This document shows, piece after piece, positions 9,441-20,016 of a DNA stretch of 64,000 nucleotides. The position numbers were made by a program, and so were the translations under genes. The notes under the pieces were generated by a model. It was not told where the DNA came from, did not search any database, and saw only the letters and a list, made by a program, of their open reading frames with translations. Position 1 is the first letter of the stretch. Each line of letters begins with the position of its first letter. Source of the DNA: CAWFFV01 sp963814985 (lineage in GTDB: Bacteria > Chloroflexota > Ktedonobacteria > Ktedonobacterales > Ktedonobacteraceae); the NCBI GenBank assembly GCA_963814985.1, contig CAWFFV010000057.1:124001-188000 (forward strand). The letters run 5' to 3'.

Positions 9441-9705
9441 ATGCCTATCCTTTCCTTTGATAGCTGCGTATATGAAGCAGAAAGTTTTTCTAGTGAATTG
9501 TATTCACTATATACAGACGAATAAGCCTCCTGACAAGTTGCGAGTATCAAGACTTATAGTCATGGCTGTTATAGCCACTACAACCATCTCGGCTGATATA
9601 CCTGAACGTAAACTCTAGCGACACATGTCATATAATGAGGCAGTCAAAACATGCTATCTGTGACATCACCTGGACAAGACGATGAAAGGTTTGAAGGACA
9701 ACTCA

Positions 9706-11061
9706 ATGACTACAAACACTCCAGCAACAGCCAGGGGTAGAAGTGCCATCCAGCCTGACAGAAAACAGGCTCGCTTCGCCTTTACGGTTCTGCTAGCTAT
9801 TAACATACTTAACTATGCAGATCGTTATGTGCTTCCAGCAATTCTCCGAAAACTTCAAGCGTCTCCTCAACTGGGAGGTCTGGGGCTAACAGATTTCCAG
9901 GCAGGCTTAATTGGTTCATCATTTCTTCTGGTATACGCATTTACAACATTGCCTATCGGTGTCTGGTCAGACAGAGGCATTCGTAAAAACATTGTTGCTC
10001 TCTGTGTAGGCATCTGGAGTGTGGCAACTGTTCTGGCGGGTTTAACCGCAAATTTTATACAATTGTTCAGTGTACGTGCACTGCTTGGCATCGGCGAGGC
10101 AGGCTATGCACCCGCCTCCCTGTCGCTACTAGGAGATTTATTCAAGAAGGAACAACGTGGACGCATTCTGGCTTACTGGTCCGCAGGAACATTAATTGGT
10201 TCTGCTATTGGCTTTGCTATTGGTGGGCTGATCGCTGACACCCTCGGTTGGCGTTGGGCTTTTTACGTTGTCGGTATCCCAGGCTTAGTAGCCGCATTTC
10301 TGACCTGGCGTATGTTGGAGCCAAAGCGTGGCACCTTTGACCTGGAAGAAGCTGAAAACCAGGAAGAGTTAGAAATGCCACATGGACACGTAAGCCTGGG
10401 AAAAGATTTCTGGAGTTCGACCAAAAAGCTCTTACGTATTCCCACCTATTGGACGCTATTAGGTGCTTTGACCTTTAGCTTTTTCACTATTGGTGGAACT
10501 TCATTCTGGCTCCCCTCCTACTTTGGAGATACTTTCCAGCTTTCAACAGGCAAAGCTGGTACCATCTCTGGTGTGGTGCTGGTTAGTGGGGGACTAATAG
10601 GTACAGTTCTCGGCGGCTGGTTGGCTGACTACGTTCAAAAACGTCGGCCAGAAGGTCGCCTCTTTGTAGCAATGCTCGGCTTTCTTATTGGAGCACCACT
10701 CGTTCTGGTAGCCCTCTTCATTACAAATTTGCCTCTCTTCATCATAATGTTTATTGTGGCAGCAACGTTTCTCTCCTTTTGCACCGGTCCACTCAATGCT
10801 GTCATTCAGGATATCATCAAGCCTGAGTTGCGTGCCACAGCAGTTGGTTTCTCATTACTGTTTGCTCACCTGCTGGGTGATGCAGCATCTCCCTCGCTGA
10901 TTGGCCTCATTGCTCAGCTACACAATCACGAGCTTAGATTCGCACTGCTCGTTACCGCACCCACATCTCTCCTCCTTGCCGGTCTGGTCTGTCTACTTGG
11001 TCTCAGGACCGTTGCACGTGATATGCATATACAAAGCCAGGGACACAAACAGCACGAGTAA
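9706..11061 (+). CDS. MFS transporter, spinster-like
   Basis: About 451 residues with 12 predicted membrane helices. The first helix region ILNYADRYVLPAILRKLQ, the loop motif GVWSDRGIRKN between helices 2 and 3, and GIGEAGYAPASLSLLGDLF resemble the spinster-like group of the major facilitator superfamily. The second half repeats the loop motif as GGWLADYVQKRRPEGR. The start at 9706 has AAGGA eight bases upstream; an ATG at 9682 is also in frame. Substrate unknown. It stands alone between divergent and convergent features and ends at a hairpin terminator. Confidence 0.88.
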   Translation: MTTNTPATARGRSAIQPDRKQARFAFTVLLAINILNYADRYVLPAILRKLQASPQLGGLGLTDFQAGLIGSSFLLVYAFTTLPIGVWSDRGIRKNIVALCVGIWSVATVLAGLTANFIQLFSVRALLGIGEAGYAPASLSLLGDLFKKEQRGRILAYWSAGTLIGSAIGFAIGGLIADTLGWRWAFYVVGIPGLVAAFLTWRMLEPKRGTFDLEEAENQEELEMPHGHVSLGKDFWSSTKKLLRIPTYWTLLGALTFSFFTIGGTSFWLPSYFGDTFQLSTGKAGTISGVVLVSGGLIGTVLGGWLADYVQKRRPEGRLFVAMLGFLIGAPLVLVALFITNLPLFIIMFIVAATFLSFCTGPLNAVIQDIIKPELRATAVGFSLLFAHLLGDAASPSLIGLIAQLHNHELRFALLVTAPTSLLLAGLVCLLGLRTVARDMHIQSQGHKQHE

Positions 11062-11081
11062 GGCTCTGATAAAATAAAAAT

Positions 11082-11115
11082 ACCGCCTGTCCTTAAGAGG
11101 TAGGCGGTTCTTTCT
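11082..11115 (+). terminator. Intrinsic terminator after the MFS gene
   Basis: ACCGCCT and AGGCGGT form a 7-bp stem around a loop of 13 bases, followed by TCTTTCT. It lies 20 bases after the MFS stop codon and just ahead of the oppositely oriented tRNA gene. Confidence 0.65.
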
Positions 11116-11117
11116 AG

Positions 11118-11189
11118 AGCGGGTTACGGGATTCGAACCCGTGGTCTAAACTTTGGGAAAGTTTCATGTTACCACTACACCAAACCCGC
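11118..11189 (-). tRNA. tRNA-Gly (anticodon CCC)
   Basis: On the minus strand the acceptor arms GCGGGTT and AACCCGC pair fully. The D arm is GTGT/ACAT, the anticodon stem AAACT/AGTTT with loop TTCCCAA, and the T arm ACGGG TTCGAAT CCCGT. Anticodon CCC reads GGG. The 3' CCA is not encoded. Length 72 with discriminator T. Confidence 0.96.
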
Positions 11190-11389
11190 AAGTAATGATC
11201 TCGTAAGAAGAATTATAGCTGAGAGGGAGTAAAAAGTCAAGCACTTCAGGACACTTTTTCTCATACAACGACGCGCGATTATGGTATCATTAGAGAAAGA
11301 TCAAAAACAACAACAACATACCTTAACGCGAGACGTATATCCTGACAGGGACAGGCGCACTTATCGTATAATCTGATGAGGAGGGACAT

Positions 11390-12145
11390 ATGGGACTTTT
11401 TTCTCGCCTCGCAAGTTTTTTCGGTATTCGTATCCATGCTGCTCTGGACAAAGCTGAAGATCCAGGTCAAATCATGGACTATTCTTATCAAAAACAACTT
11501 GAACAACTCCAACAATTACGCCACTCTATTGCTGATGTCGTAACCAATGAAAAACGCTTAGAGATGCAACAAGCACAGTTAGTCGCTAAGGTAAACAAAC
11601 TGCATGGACAGGCGAAACAGGCACTTCAGGCCAATCGTGAGGATCTGGCACGTCTGGCCTTGCAGAAAAAAGAGACACTCCTGGTACAACTGAATGCCTA
11701 CGAACAGCAAATAGCGCAATTAAAAGCGCAAGAAGAAAAGTTGCTTACTATGGAACGTAATGTATCAGCACGCGTGGATGCCTTCCGTACACAAAAGGAG
11801 ATGGTTAAGGCTCAGTATAGTGCGGCACAGGCTCAGGTGAAGATCACTGAAGCGATGACGGGCATTTCAGAGGAGATGACAGAGATGAATTTTGCCATGC
11901 AGCGCGCACAGGATAAAGTGCTGACCATGCAAGCACGCGCCAATGCGATGGAGACGCTCATCGAGCAAGGCTCACTGGGCGAACAAGAATTACTTGGGGC
12001 CAGCAGTGGTGATATACTCGACCGCGAGTTGCAGCAAATCACTACACAAAACAACGTAGAAGCACAATTGCAAGCCATGAAACAAACACTGCAACTCGGA
12101 GGACCGAATATACAACAACAAATTGAAGGGCCAGCCTCTGAATAG
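11390..12145 (+). CDS. PspA/IM30 family membrane-stress protein
   Basis: A 251-residue, almost entirely helical coiled-coil protein of the PspA/IM30/Vipp1 family, which polymerises on damaged inner membranes and preserves the proton gradient. The opening MGLFSRLASFFGIRIHAALD is the amphipathic membrane helix, then EDPGQIMDYSYQKQLEQL is the conserved start of the hairpin. GAGGAGGGACAT precedes the ATG. No pspB/C or pspF-like regulator is adjacent, so control is not evident. Confidence 0.92.
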   Translation: MGLFSRLASFFGIRIHAALDKAEDPGQIMDYSYQKQLEQLQQLRHSIADVVTNEKRLEMQQAQLVAKVNKLHGQAKQALQANREDLARLALQKKETLLVQLNAYEQQIAQLKAQEEKLLTMERNVSARVDAFRTQKEMVKAQYSAAQAQVKITEAMTGISEEMTEMNFAMQRAQDKVLTMQARANAMETLIEQGSLGEQELLGASSGDILDRELQQITTQNNVEAQLQAMKQTLQLGGPNIQQQIEGPASE

Positions 12146-12148
12146 TAG

Positions 12149-12499
12149 CTAGCCCTTCTTCTTGGATTTTTCCTTTTGCGCCTTATAATACGACTTGGGT
12201 TTAGGGTGACGCTCTGTGTCTACATAGGCAGCTGGAGCCGAGTCTTCGCGTGCAGCAACCTCTATTTCGTCACGTTCACTAACCAACTCTTGTAAGTCAT
12301 TGTAGATACTGTAGTTATCGCTAACTTCACGCATTCGCAACATGTGACGCAGCACGTTTATCTGGGTCGTATTTGTTTTATCAAATTTGGCCGGCTCAGC
12401 CTTTTTCAACAACATCTCCACCAGATCCACAGTATCGTCATGTGCTCCAAGGCCTTCGAGACGGTCTCGCACGATTAACAATTGCTCATATAGGTTCAT
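12149..12499 (-). CDS. Hypothetical protein with a basic tail
   Basis: About 116 residues. Start at MNLYEQLLIVRDRLEGLG, with GGGAGAG ten bases upstream; a GTG three codons earlier is the alternative. The first 75 residues look helical. The end is a Lys-rich, Pro-containing tail (KPKSYYKAQKEKSKKKG) that could bind nucleic acid. No family recognised. It converges on pspA with a gap of only three bases, so the two transcripts must overlap. Confidence 0.55.
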   Translation of the reverse strand: MNLYEQLLIVRDRLEGLGAHDDTVDLVEMLLKKAEPAKFDKTNTTQINVLRHMLRMREVSDNYSIYNDLQELVSERDEIEVAAREDSAPAAYVDTERHPKPKSYYKAQKEKSKKKG

Positions 12500-12614
12500 A
12501 TGTATCACTCTCCCTCTTGGTAGCAGGAAGCAGGTCCTGCTAGATGTATGGTAACATAGAGCCTACAGCCCGTCAAATTATTATTACCAATAAATCGGAC
12601 TTGATCGTTTTTAC

Positions 12615-14720
12615 CTAGTCGGTAGCCTCTACCAACACTAAATTAGTATAAAATGTGCTACCACCATTGAAATCTGCTAATCGATCAGGCGTTGTCCAAT
12701 TGACGTTTCGCTGGTCAGGACTGAATTTCGGCCACCACACAGTTGTAGTTGCCAGCACTCCAGGGCGTACATCCTCCGTTACCTCTGCAACAAGACGACA
12801 CCATCCTCGCTCATTACTCACACGTACTAGCTGCCCATTGCGAATACCCCGCAATTCGGCATCATCTGGATGAATACGCAATGTAGGTGCTTTTTCTTTG
12901 GTTATCATACGTTCCTGATTACCAAAGGTCGAGCTAATAAAGTGATGGGCTGCCGGGACATAGAAGGGGCAACCGTTCGTCAGTAGAGCCAGAATCCGTG
13001 GATTTCCTCTCTCTCCTCGTCTCGATCTCAGGTTCCCATCCTGGCACAGGATCATACCCCAGAGTGGCGGCCTGGGCTGAATACATTTCTACTTTGCCCG
13101 ATGGGGTACGAAAGATCCCATCAGCAAAAGGTACCTGCTCATGAGAAGGAATAGCCAGCGGGACAGCCCCCTCTGCTTGCAAACGTTCAAAGGTAATACC
13201 GTGCAGATAAGGACTGGAAGCAGATGTGGATGCTAAAATTTCGCGAATAACGGTGTCGGCGTCGTCCTGCAACCAGGATTCATGAAAGTTCATTGCAGAG
13301 GCCAGGGTACGCATAACATCCCAATTGCTACGGGCCTCTCCCAGGGGAGCAATAGCAGGCATATTATATTGCAGCGACAAATGTCCATAGGGCTTATGTA
13401 AATCTACCTGTTCAAGCTGGCTGGTGGCGGGTAACACAATATCAGCATAGCGTGCAGTATCTGTCTCGAAGAGTTCATGAACCACCGTGAATAGATCGTC
13501 ACGCAGTAGCCCTTCCACAATCTTACCGGCATTAGGTGTCGAGGCGACAGGGTTTGCATTATAGACGTAGAGTGAGTAGATTGGTGGATCGGCTTCGCCG
13601 GTCAGAATTGCACCCAGGCGATTCATGTTCAACGTACGTGGTGCAGGAGGACAAACCGGCTCATGCTCATGTTCCAGCGCAGCTTTATCCCACTGGAGCC
13701 AGTCGCTAGTACTATACATTAATCCACCGCCAGACAGACCGTACTGGCCAGTGATGCGCAGGCAGACAGGCCAATGTACGTACAGTCTGTCCTCCATTGG
13801 TATGACGGTTGATACCATCAGATATACGTAGTAATGCTGGTGTTGTCATTGCATACTCACGGGCAAGCTCAATAATGGTTTCAGCGGCAAGCCCTGTAAT
13901 TTGTGCGCCACGTTCAGGTGGGAAAGAGCATAATGCGTTCCAGCAAATATTCCCATCCAAGTGTATGCTTCGCAATCCAATCAGGATTGTGTAGTCCTTC
14001 AGTTACCATCACATACATCATGGAAAGAGCCAGCGCGGCATCCGTGCCTGGATAAGGCTGGATATGTTGGTTAGCAGAACGCGCCGTTAGTGTGCGAATC
14101 GGATCAATAACAACGACCCGTGAACCGTTGTGCTGAGCCTGGCGCAAGAAGGGCATCACATGGGGTGCAGTACTGGCAGGATTGCTACCCCAGATGAGTA
14201 TGAGCTTACTCTCAACGAGCATTTCTGGTGAAGCCGCCAGACGACCACCAAGGGTAAGCCGGATGGCTTCTTCGGAAGCATGACCACAAATAGCGCGATC
14301 CAGTCGACAGGCACCCATGCGATTCCAGAAGCGGTTATTAGTGACGGCACTCTGCACAAGTCCGAGCGTTCCGGCATAGCTGTAGGGTAAAATACACTGG
14401 CTTCCATGCTGTGCAATAATATCCTGCCAGTGTTTAGTAATTTCAGCAATGGCTTCATCCCATGAAATACGTGTAAACGTGCCACTTCCTTTGGGACCAA
14501 CACGCTTCATGGGATAGAGTAGCCGCTCAGGATGGTAGACACGCTCTAGATAGCGATTTACTTTGGCACACAGCCATCCTCGGGTCACAGGGTGATCAGC
14601 ACGGCCTCGTACGTTTACTGCGCGTCCCTGCTCATCTACCAGCGTCTCCAATGCACAACAATCGGGACAATCATGTGGACACGAGCCATAGACAATACGG
14701 AGATTGTGCTCTCTCCTCAT
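12615..14720 (-). CDS. Molybdopterin-dependent oxidoreductase, frame broken three times
   Basis: DMSO-reductase-family enzyme of about 700 residues after correction. The N-terminus has the [4Fe-4S] motif GSCPHDCPDCCALETLV with the fourth Cys in TRGWLCAKV. It is followed by FTRISWDEAIAEI, a molybdopterin-binding region LILIWGSNPASTAPH, and the C-terminal molydopterin dinucleotide-binding domain (LRIHPDDAELRGIRNGQLV). There is no twin-arginine signal, so it is likely cytoplasmic. Single extra bases occur near 13923 (TTT run), near 13755 and near 13020; each lies inside a conserved stretch that resumes one frame over. No partner subunit is adjacent, and the substrate is unknown. It follows the dinG-like gene by 26 bases. 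Confidence 0.82.
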
Positions 14721-14746
14721 TTTGTGTATTCAGTTGCATCTCTAAT

Positions 14747-17700
14747 TTAGTTCTCCCATGCTCCGGTTCCCGTCAACCAGTCAAGAGTGGTTTCGGGCAT
14801 ATGTGACACAGCGGCCTGTCGCTGTGAACACCGTGGTAGACTATGCAGGACCATGGAACCATACTCTTTTGAGATGACACGGCGATCAAACAACACAACA
14901 ACATTGCGCTTCGTATCGTTCCATACTATCCAATTCAGTGCCCGACGTACACGCAAAGCGGCAACAGGAACCGTAAGTTGGTGTAGCTGGTCGGAGTACT
15001 GTTCCGCACGAGCTGCAATAGGAGGATCATTGAGTACAGGCATAGGCAAACGGGCAATCACTAAACAGGCTGGAGAGCGACTTATATCATCCACACCATC
15101 CCAGAAACTCCCTGCCCCAAGTAGTACTACGCGCTCTTGATTCTGATACACCTGCCAGAGTTGGCGTGGAGAGCCATCAACTCCCTGGCCCAGGACAAGG
15201 ATACCCCGTGCCTCCAGGAGTGGTTTAATCGCTGCATAGGAACTGCGTAAAGCTGCATGCGACGTGAAGAGCGCAACAAGTTGGCCCTCCAGTGCCGTTG
15301 CAAGCTGAATGAGTGCATCATCCAGGTGGCGCTGATATTGTGGAGCGTTTGGTTCTGGTACATCATTTGGAAGATACAACAGAGTTTGTTCATGATGCTC
15401 ATTCACAACAGAAAAGGCCGCGCATGCATCGTTCTCTAATCCAAAACGACCCTGGGAAAAAGAGAACGAATTATCCATAGAAAGAGCGGCACCAGCAAAT
15501 ATTGTAGAAGATTTGTCGGTCAACAATAAACGCTTGAGCAGTGACGATGTTTGTACCAACTGGGCGTACAAAATAGCAGTACTGTCAGCGGCCTGTGCAG
15601 GTAAAGTCGCTTCGTTATTACGTTGCTGAGGTGTTTGATGGGAAGAAGTCGTTGGCAAGTGCGGCATACGTAACCAGTAGACGGTATCACTATCCATAAG
15701 GGACATTGCCTGCTGTCCAAGCTGTTTTTGTTCAAGCAGTTGCTCAGCAACAGCGGTCAGCTCTGAAGCCAGCGAGCTACCTTCCCCACTTCCTGTATCA
15801 GAACGATGACGCTGACGCTGTGTTGTAAGAATGATTTTTTCCGCCTCACGCGCCAGATCAATCACCGTTTGTAAACGTTGTGCTAGTATGTTGCCAGCTA
15901 CGCTCAGCCTCAACCCATGCTGCAAGATGGCGAATTTGTCCCGTGAAGCGCATAGGCTGATCCATACGCTCACTATTTCGTGAACGACCAGCGGAGTCAC
16001 CCCTACCCCTATCTCGTCCACCACTATGCGTGCCCTGCTGCAAAAACTCCTCTAGCAGGAAGTTGAAACTAGTAAATAATTTCTCCACAGCGAGGCGGGC
16101 CTGGCGTAACGACTGAAACCATATAAGCATACGTGCATCAAGCTCTGATTTCGCAATGGTTGGTGTTGTTGAGAGTCCTCCCGGACCATTTTCGCGCAAG
16201 GAGGGGGCGGCAAGTGCAAGTAGTCCTTGATAGCGGCCATCCGGCAACTCAGTCCCAATGGTATTGAGTATCCCGAAGAGACGATTTTGATCAAGCTCCG
16301 TGCTACTCCAACGAGCATTCTCCTCTTCCAGGAGATCGGCATCGAGAATCAGGCGGCGGTCAATACTGGCAAGGAGTGAATGAGAGTGTGAGAGATCGTC
16401 GAACAATCCTGCATGCGTTGTTACCACAATCCTGGCGGCATTCACACGTTCTTCTGCGCTACTTACAAAGCAATACCCTTTACGGCGGTACGTGCAACTC
16501 TGATAGCAGGTACCAGAATGTGGATCAGCCGAAGAAAGACGCTCAACTCCAGAGGAGATACGGTCCCAGGCAGCCATCTCCTGTGGTAGTAACGTCAATT
16601 CACTGCGTTCACCTGTCAGGGTTTGTTGTGCCCACAGCCCTAGCTTGGCAAGACCACGGGCTTGCTCTGCCGTGAGTTCTCCACTCGTACGCCGTAATGC
16701 AGCGCCAAACCAACGATGAGTACAGAGGTAGCCACCATGTTCAGCCAGATATGCCACTGGTAGCTGACTTTTGAGACGTGTTTGCAGGCGCGGCAACGTT
16801 GTTTCAATCAGTCGCCGGGCACTTTGCTGATTGGGGCAAGCGATCAAGAGTCGACAGGGATCTGTTTCACTTTCAGCCGAGATCTCAGTTAGCCATTCCA
16901 GAGCGGGCAGGAGAACGGATGTGTAGTCACTCCCTCCCACCGTTACTTCCATCAGGAGTGGTGTGCGTTGTTCAAGAGCATTTTGGATTGCGATACGTGC
17001 AGCCTGGTAGCCTTGCGAAATAGGCTTGTTCCGTTTGTTCTGGAATGGCTTCATCAGATGTTTGCATCTGCTCTGATGTATTGATAGCCGTGGCGCTTAC
17101 CTGAGTACCAGAGACCTGTGTAGTTTCTTTATCATGACGAGCAATGGCAAAGGACAAAACCCGTGGGTCCATGCCCAATTGTGCCGCAAAACGATCTCCC
17201 AGACTCCCACGTGCTAATCCTCCGGATAGACCATCATGATCTTGCCGATCACGTAGTTCCTGGCGGAAGAAATGGAGTAAAGGCCACGAGCGGGGGGCGT
17301 CCAGATTTGCCAGGTCCTTAAGAAGGGTAATATCAACAGATTGCAAACGTGTATGAAGAGCTAGAAATACCTCCATTGCCAGAACAGTATCCACCATAGC
17401 ACGATGTCTATCTATCGGCACCTGAACTCCCACCGCTTGCGCAACCTGCCCCAGATTATAGCTTGTTAAGGAAGGAAGCATAACCGATGCCAGTTCAAAC
17501 GTGTCGATCAGCGGGTTAGTGCGTGCCAGCCCCCAGCGGCGGAGAAAGCCAGCATCAAAGGGAATGCTATGGCCAACAATGGGGAAGTCACCCAGGAAGG
17601 TTTGAAGTCTTTTGGTAATAGTATCGAAGGTAGGAGCGCCAGCCAGTTGCTCTGGCTTAATACCTGTCAATCGTTGTACGCGATAGGGAATAGAACGACC

Positions 17701-17844
17701 TGGGGCTACAAATGTCTCAAAGGTGTCAATAACGTCGTTTCCCTGAAACTTGATTGCGGCAACCTCAAGAATAGCATCTTGCTCTGCATGTAACCCCGTC
17801 GTTTCCAGGTCAAGGGCAACACGGATAGCTGGCTTTTTTGCCAT
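14747..17844 (-). CDS. DinG-like protein: DEDDh exonuclease fused to a degenerate helicase domain (frame broken twice)
   Basis: About 1031 residues after removing one extra base near 17008 (T run) and one near 15900. Residues about 5-170 are a DnaQ-like 3'-5' exonuclease with DLETTG, GHSIPFDAGFL and HRAMVDT, the complete DEDDh set. The rest aligns by order with DinG/XPD helicases, with an Fe-S-like Cys cluster TCYQSCTYRRKGYCF and a C-terminal GAGSFWDGVDD. However, the Walker A place reads EVTVGGSDYTS, the DEAH place LILDADLLEEE, and motif VI RVRRALNWIVWND. ATP hydrolysis is therefore doubtful. Lies between rdgB and the molybdopterin gene, all on the minus strand. Confidence 0.8.
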
Positions 17845-17901
17845 ATCTTACCTGTTCCTTATGTTTCTTTCGATTACTCCTGTACGGTATCTCTCCTCCA
17901 C

Positions 17902-18516
17902 TTATTTCTGAGAGATGGGAGATAGAGGCCAATCTTCAAGAAGCACGCGAGCTAAACACGCAGCACGTCCTCGATGACTGATGCGGTTCTTTTGCTCAGG
18001 TGTTAGTTCAGCAGTTGTTTTTCCAAATTCAGGTACCAAAAAAATAGGATCGTAACCAAAGCCGTTCTCTCCACGAGGGCCTTCAGCGATCACTCCCTCA
18101 ATTACCCCTTCTACGCTGCGGTGGTAACCCGATGGCTCAGCCAGAGTGATGGCACAACGAAAACGGGCTGTGCGTTGCTCCATCGGATATCCCTTTAGCT
18201 GTTCTAAAATGGCACGGAATCGCTCTTGATATGATGCTCCCTCTCCCAAAAAGCGAGCAGAGTATATCCCAGGGGCACCGCCAAGTGCATCTATCTCCAG
18301 ACCGGAGTCATCGGAGAGAGAGAGCATGCCTGTAACACGCGCGTATGCCAGGGCTTTCAGTTCAGCATTCTCGCGAAAAGTCGTTCCCGTCTCTTCCACA
18401 TCCATGTCTGGTTGGATATCGTTAAGTGAAAGCAATCTAAAAGGTAAATTTGAAAAAATACTCTGGTACTCTTCCAACTTATGACGGTTTGTGGTTGCTA
18501 ACAACAGGACGCGCAT
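17902..18516 (-). CDS. rdgB: XTP/dITP diphosphatase (non-canonical purine NTP pyrophosphatase)
   Basis: HAM1/RdgB family enzyme that hydrolyses XTP, dITP and ITP to the monophosphates and keeps deaminated purines out of DNA and RNA. LLATTNRHKLEEYQSIF, ALAYARVTGMLSLSDDSGLE with the catalytic Asp, GGAPGIYSARF and GENGFGYDPIFLVPE are all canonical. The start at 18516 has TTGGAGAC upstream; the frame continues seven codons further. It lies 57 bases ahead of the exonuclease-helicase gene, a plausible nucleic-acid-quality operon. Confidence 0.95.
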   Translation of the reverse strand: MRVLLLATTNRHKLEEYQSIFSNLPFRLLSLNDIQPDMDVEETGTTFRENAELKALAYARVTGMLSLSDDSGLEIDALGGAPGIYSARFLGEGASYQERFRAILEQLKGYPMEQRTARFRCAITLAEPSGYHRSVEGVIEGVIAEGPRGENGFGYDPIFLVPEFGKTTAELTPEQKNRISHRGRAACLARVLLEDWPLSPISQK

Positions 18517-18652
18517 ATAAGTCTCCAAACTAGGCACAATTGGAACATTGCTTTGTATCTTACCATACCGCCATGCCGTTGTCGAGATTAAGAGCGTCCG
18601 ATTTGTTCAGTTTTTTTGACTGGCATCCTTGCTGACATGCTGACAAAATTGC

Positions 18653-18681
18653 TTGACAGGAGGTGATTTTAGGATTATAAT
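18653..18681 (+). promoter_or_regulatory. Consensus promoter of tRNA-Thr
   Basis: TTGACA (18653-18658), a 17-base spacer and TATAAT (18676-18681) match the primary sigma consensus exactly. The tRNA begins 57 bases after the -10 box. Confidence 0.85.
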
Positions 18682-18737
18682 CAGTACACTTGCAGGAAGT
18701 TCGTAAGAGCATTTCGCAGTAGCAAACAGTTCAGTCA

Positions 18738-18810
18738 GCCGATGTAGCTCAGTTGGTAGAGCACTCGTTTCGTAAATGAGCGGTCAAGGGTTCGAGTCCC
18801 TTCATCGGCT
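18738..18810 (+). tRNA. tRNA-Thr (anticodon CGT)
   Basis: Acceptor arms GCCGATG and CATCGGC, D arm GCTC/GAGC, anticodon stem CTCGT/ATGAG with loop TTCGTAA, and T arm AAGGG TTCGAGT CCCTT form a complete cloverleaf. The anticodon CGT reads ACG. CCA is not encoded. Only three bases separate it from the stop of the convergent larC. Confidence 0.96.
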
Positions 18811-18813
18811 CCC

Positions 18814-20016
18814 CTATTCTACTATTATTATAGTGGATGCAATCACACTTCGTACAACTTCGTATACTTCCGCCAGAGGTAAGCACCGTTCGTTGGCGAT
18901 ACGCTGACATTCCTCATATTCGGGGGTGGCGCTGATCACACGTGTTCCCAGGCATTTCATCTTCACTGTCATCATACCAAGAGGGGTTTCTATCTGTACT
19001 TGAGAACGTTGGGCTTTAAGTCGTTGCACTTGCTGTATCCGTATGCCTAATGTACTTGTCTCACGTAGCAACACTAACGCCAGGGCATCCCCCTCTTCTG
19101 ATGGGCAGATCACTGTCACCAGAGTCGCAGGACGATTTTTCTTCATTTGCAGCGGCGTATAGCTCACATCAAGTGCACCAGCAGCAAAGAGCCGTTCCAT
19201 CAGCCCGCCCAACAGTTCTCCGCTCATATTATCAATATGTGATTCTATGACCGTCACCCAATCTGTATCGGCATCACAGATGTTGGATGCTCCATAAGTT
19301 TGCCCAAGACAAAGTCGTAGACAGTTAGGCCATGGTAAGCGCTTCTGACCAAAGCCATAGCCGATTTTCTCAATAGCAATAGCTGGTGTCTCAAAATGTA
19401 CCAGGGTTGCAAGTATTGCCGCACCTGTAGGAGTTACCAGCTCTCCCTCGATAGGACATGACCTCCAGGGAGCTTTGACGCGGCGCAAAATCTCCAATGT
19501 GGCAGGAGCAGGCACGGGTAACAAGCCATGTGCAGTCTTTACGTGACCACTCGTCAGCGGGAGCGGAGAGGCATACAACTGGCTAATCTCCAATGCCTCG
19601 ACGCCAATAGCGGCACCAACAATATCAACAATGGCGTCTATCGCTCCTACTTCGTGAAAATGAACCTCTTCAATACTCGATCCATGAACAGTTGCCTCAG
19701 CCTCCGCCAGGCATTGGAAGATAGCAAGCGCAATATCGCGAACTCGTATAGGCAGAGTCGAAGCATGCAGCAAAGCCACAATGTCTGAGAGGTGGCGGGT
19801 TGGCTGTTCCTGCTCAGATAACACCACATCAAAACGGGAACCATGTATCCCCTTATCGTGAAATGGTTCGAGGGTTAACTGATAGTCCTTCACTGGTAGT
19901 GCCGCGAGTGCATTTCGCAGAGTATCTATGGGGAGACCCGCATCCAATAAAGCACCCAGAAACATATCACCACTGATACCTGAATGACAATCCAGATATG
20001 CTATTCTTTGTGCCAT
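18814..20016 (-). CDS. larC: Nickel pincer cofactor biosynthesis protein LarC
   Basis: A 400-residue LarC. With LarB and LarE it builds the nickel pincer nucleotide used by lactate racemase and related enzymes; LarC is the CTP-dependent nickel insertase. Diagnostic stretches are YLDCHSGISGDMFLGALLDAG, EVHFHEVGAIDAIVDIVGA and EGELVTPTGAAILATL. AGGAAGGA lies five bases before the ATG. Its start overlaps the end of the upstream gene by 16 bases, so translation is coupled. No larA, larB or larE is seen in the window. Confidence 0.93.
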   Translation of the reverse strand: MAQRIAYLDCHSGISGDMFLGALLDAGLPIDTLRNALAALPVKDYQLTLEPFHDKGIHGSRFDVVLSEQEQPTRHLSDIVALLHASTLPIRVRDIALAIFQCLAEAEATVHGSSIEEVHFHEVGAIDAIVDIVGAAIGVEALEISQLYASPLPLTSGHVKTAHGLLPVPAPATLEILRRVKAPWRSCPIEGELVTPTGAAILATLVHFETPAIAIEKIGYGFGQKRLPWPNCLRLCLGQTYGASNICDADTDWVTVIESHIDNMSGELLGGLMERLFAAGALDVSYTPLQMKKNRPATLVTVICPSEEGDALALVLLRETSTLGIRIQQVQRLKAQRSQVQIETPLGMMTVKMKCLGTRVISATPEYEECQRIANERCLPLAEVYEVVRSVIASTIIIVE

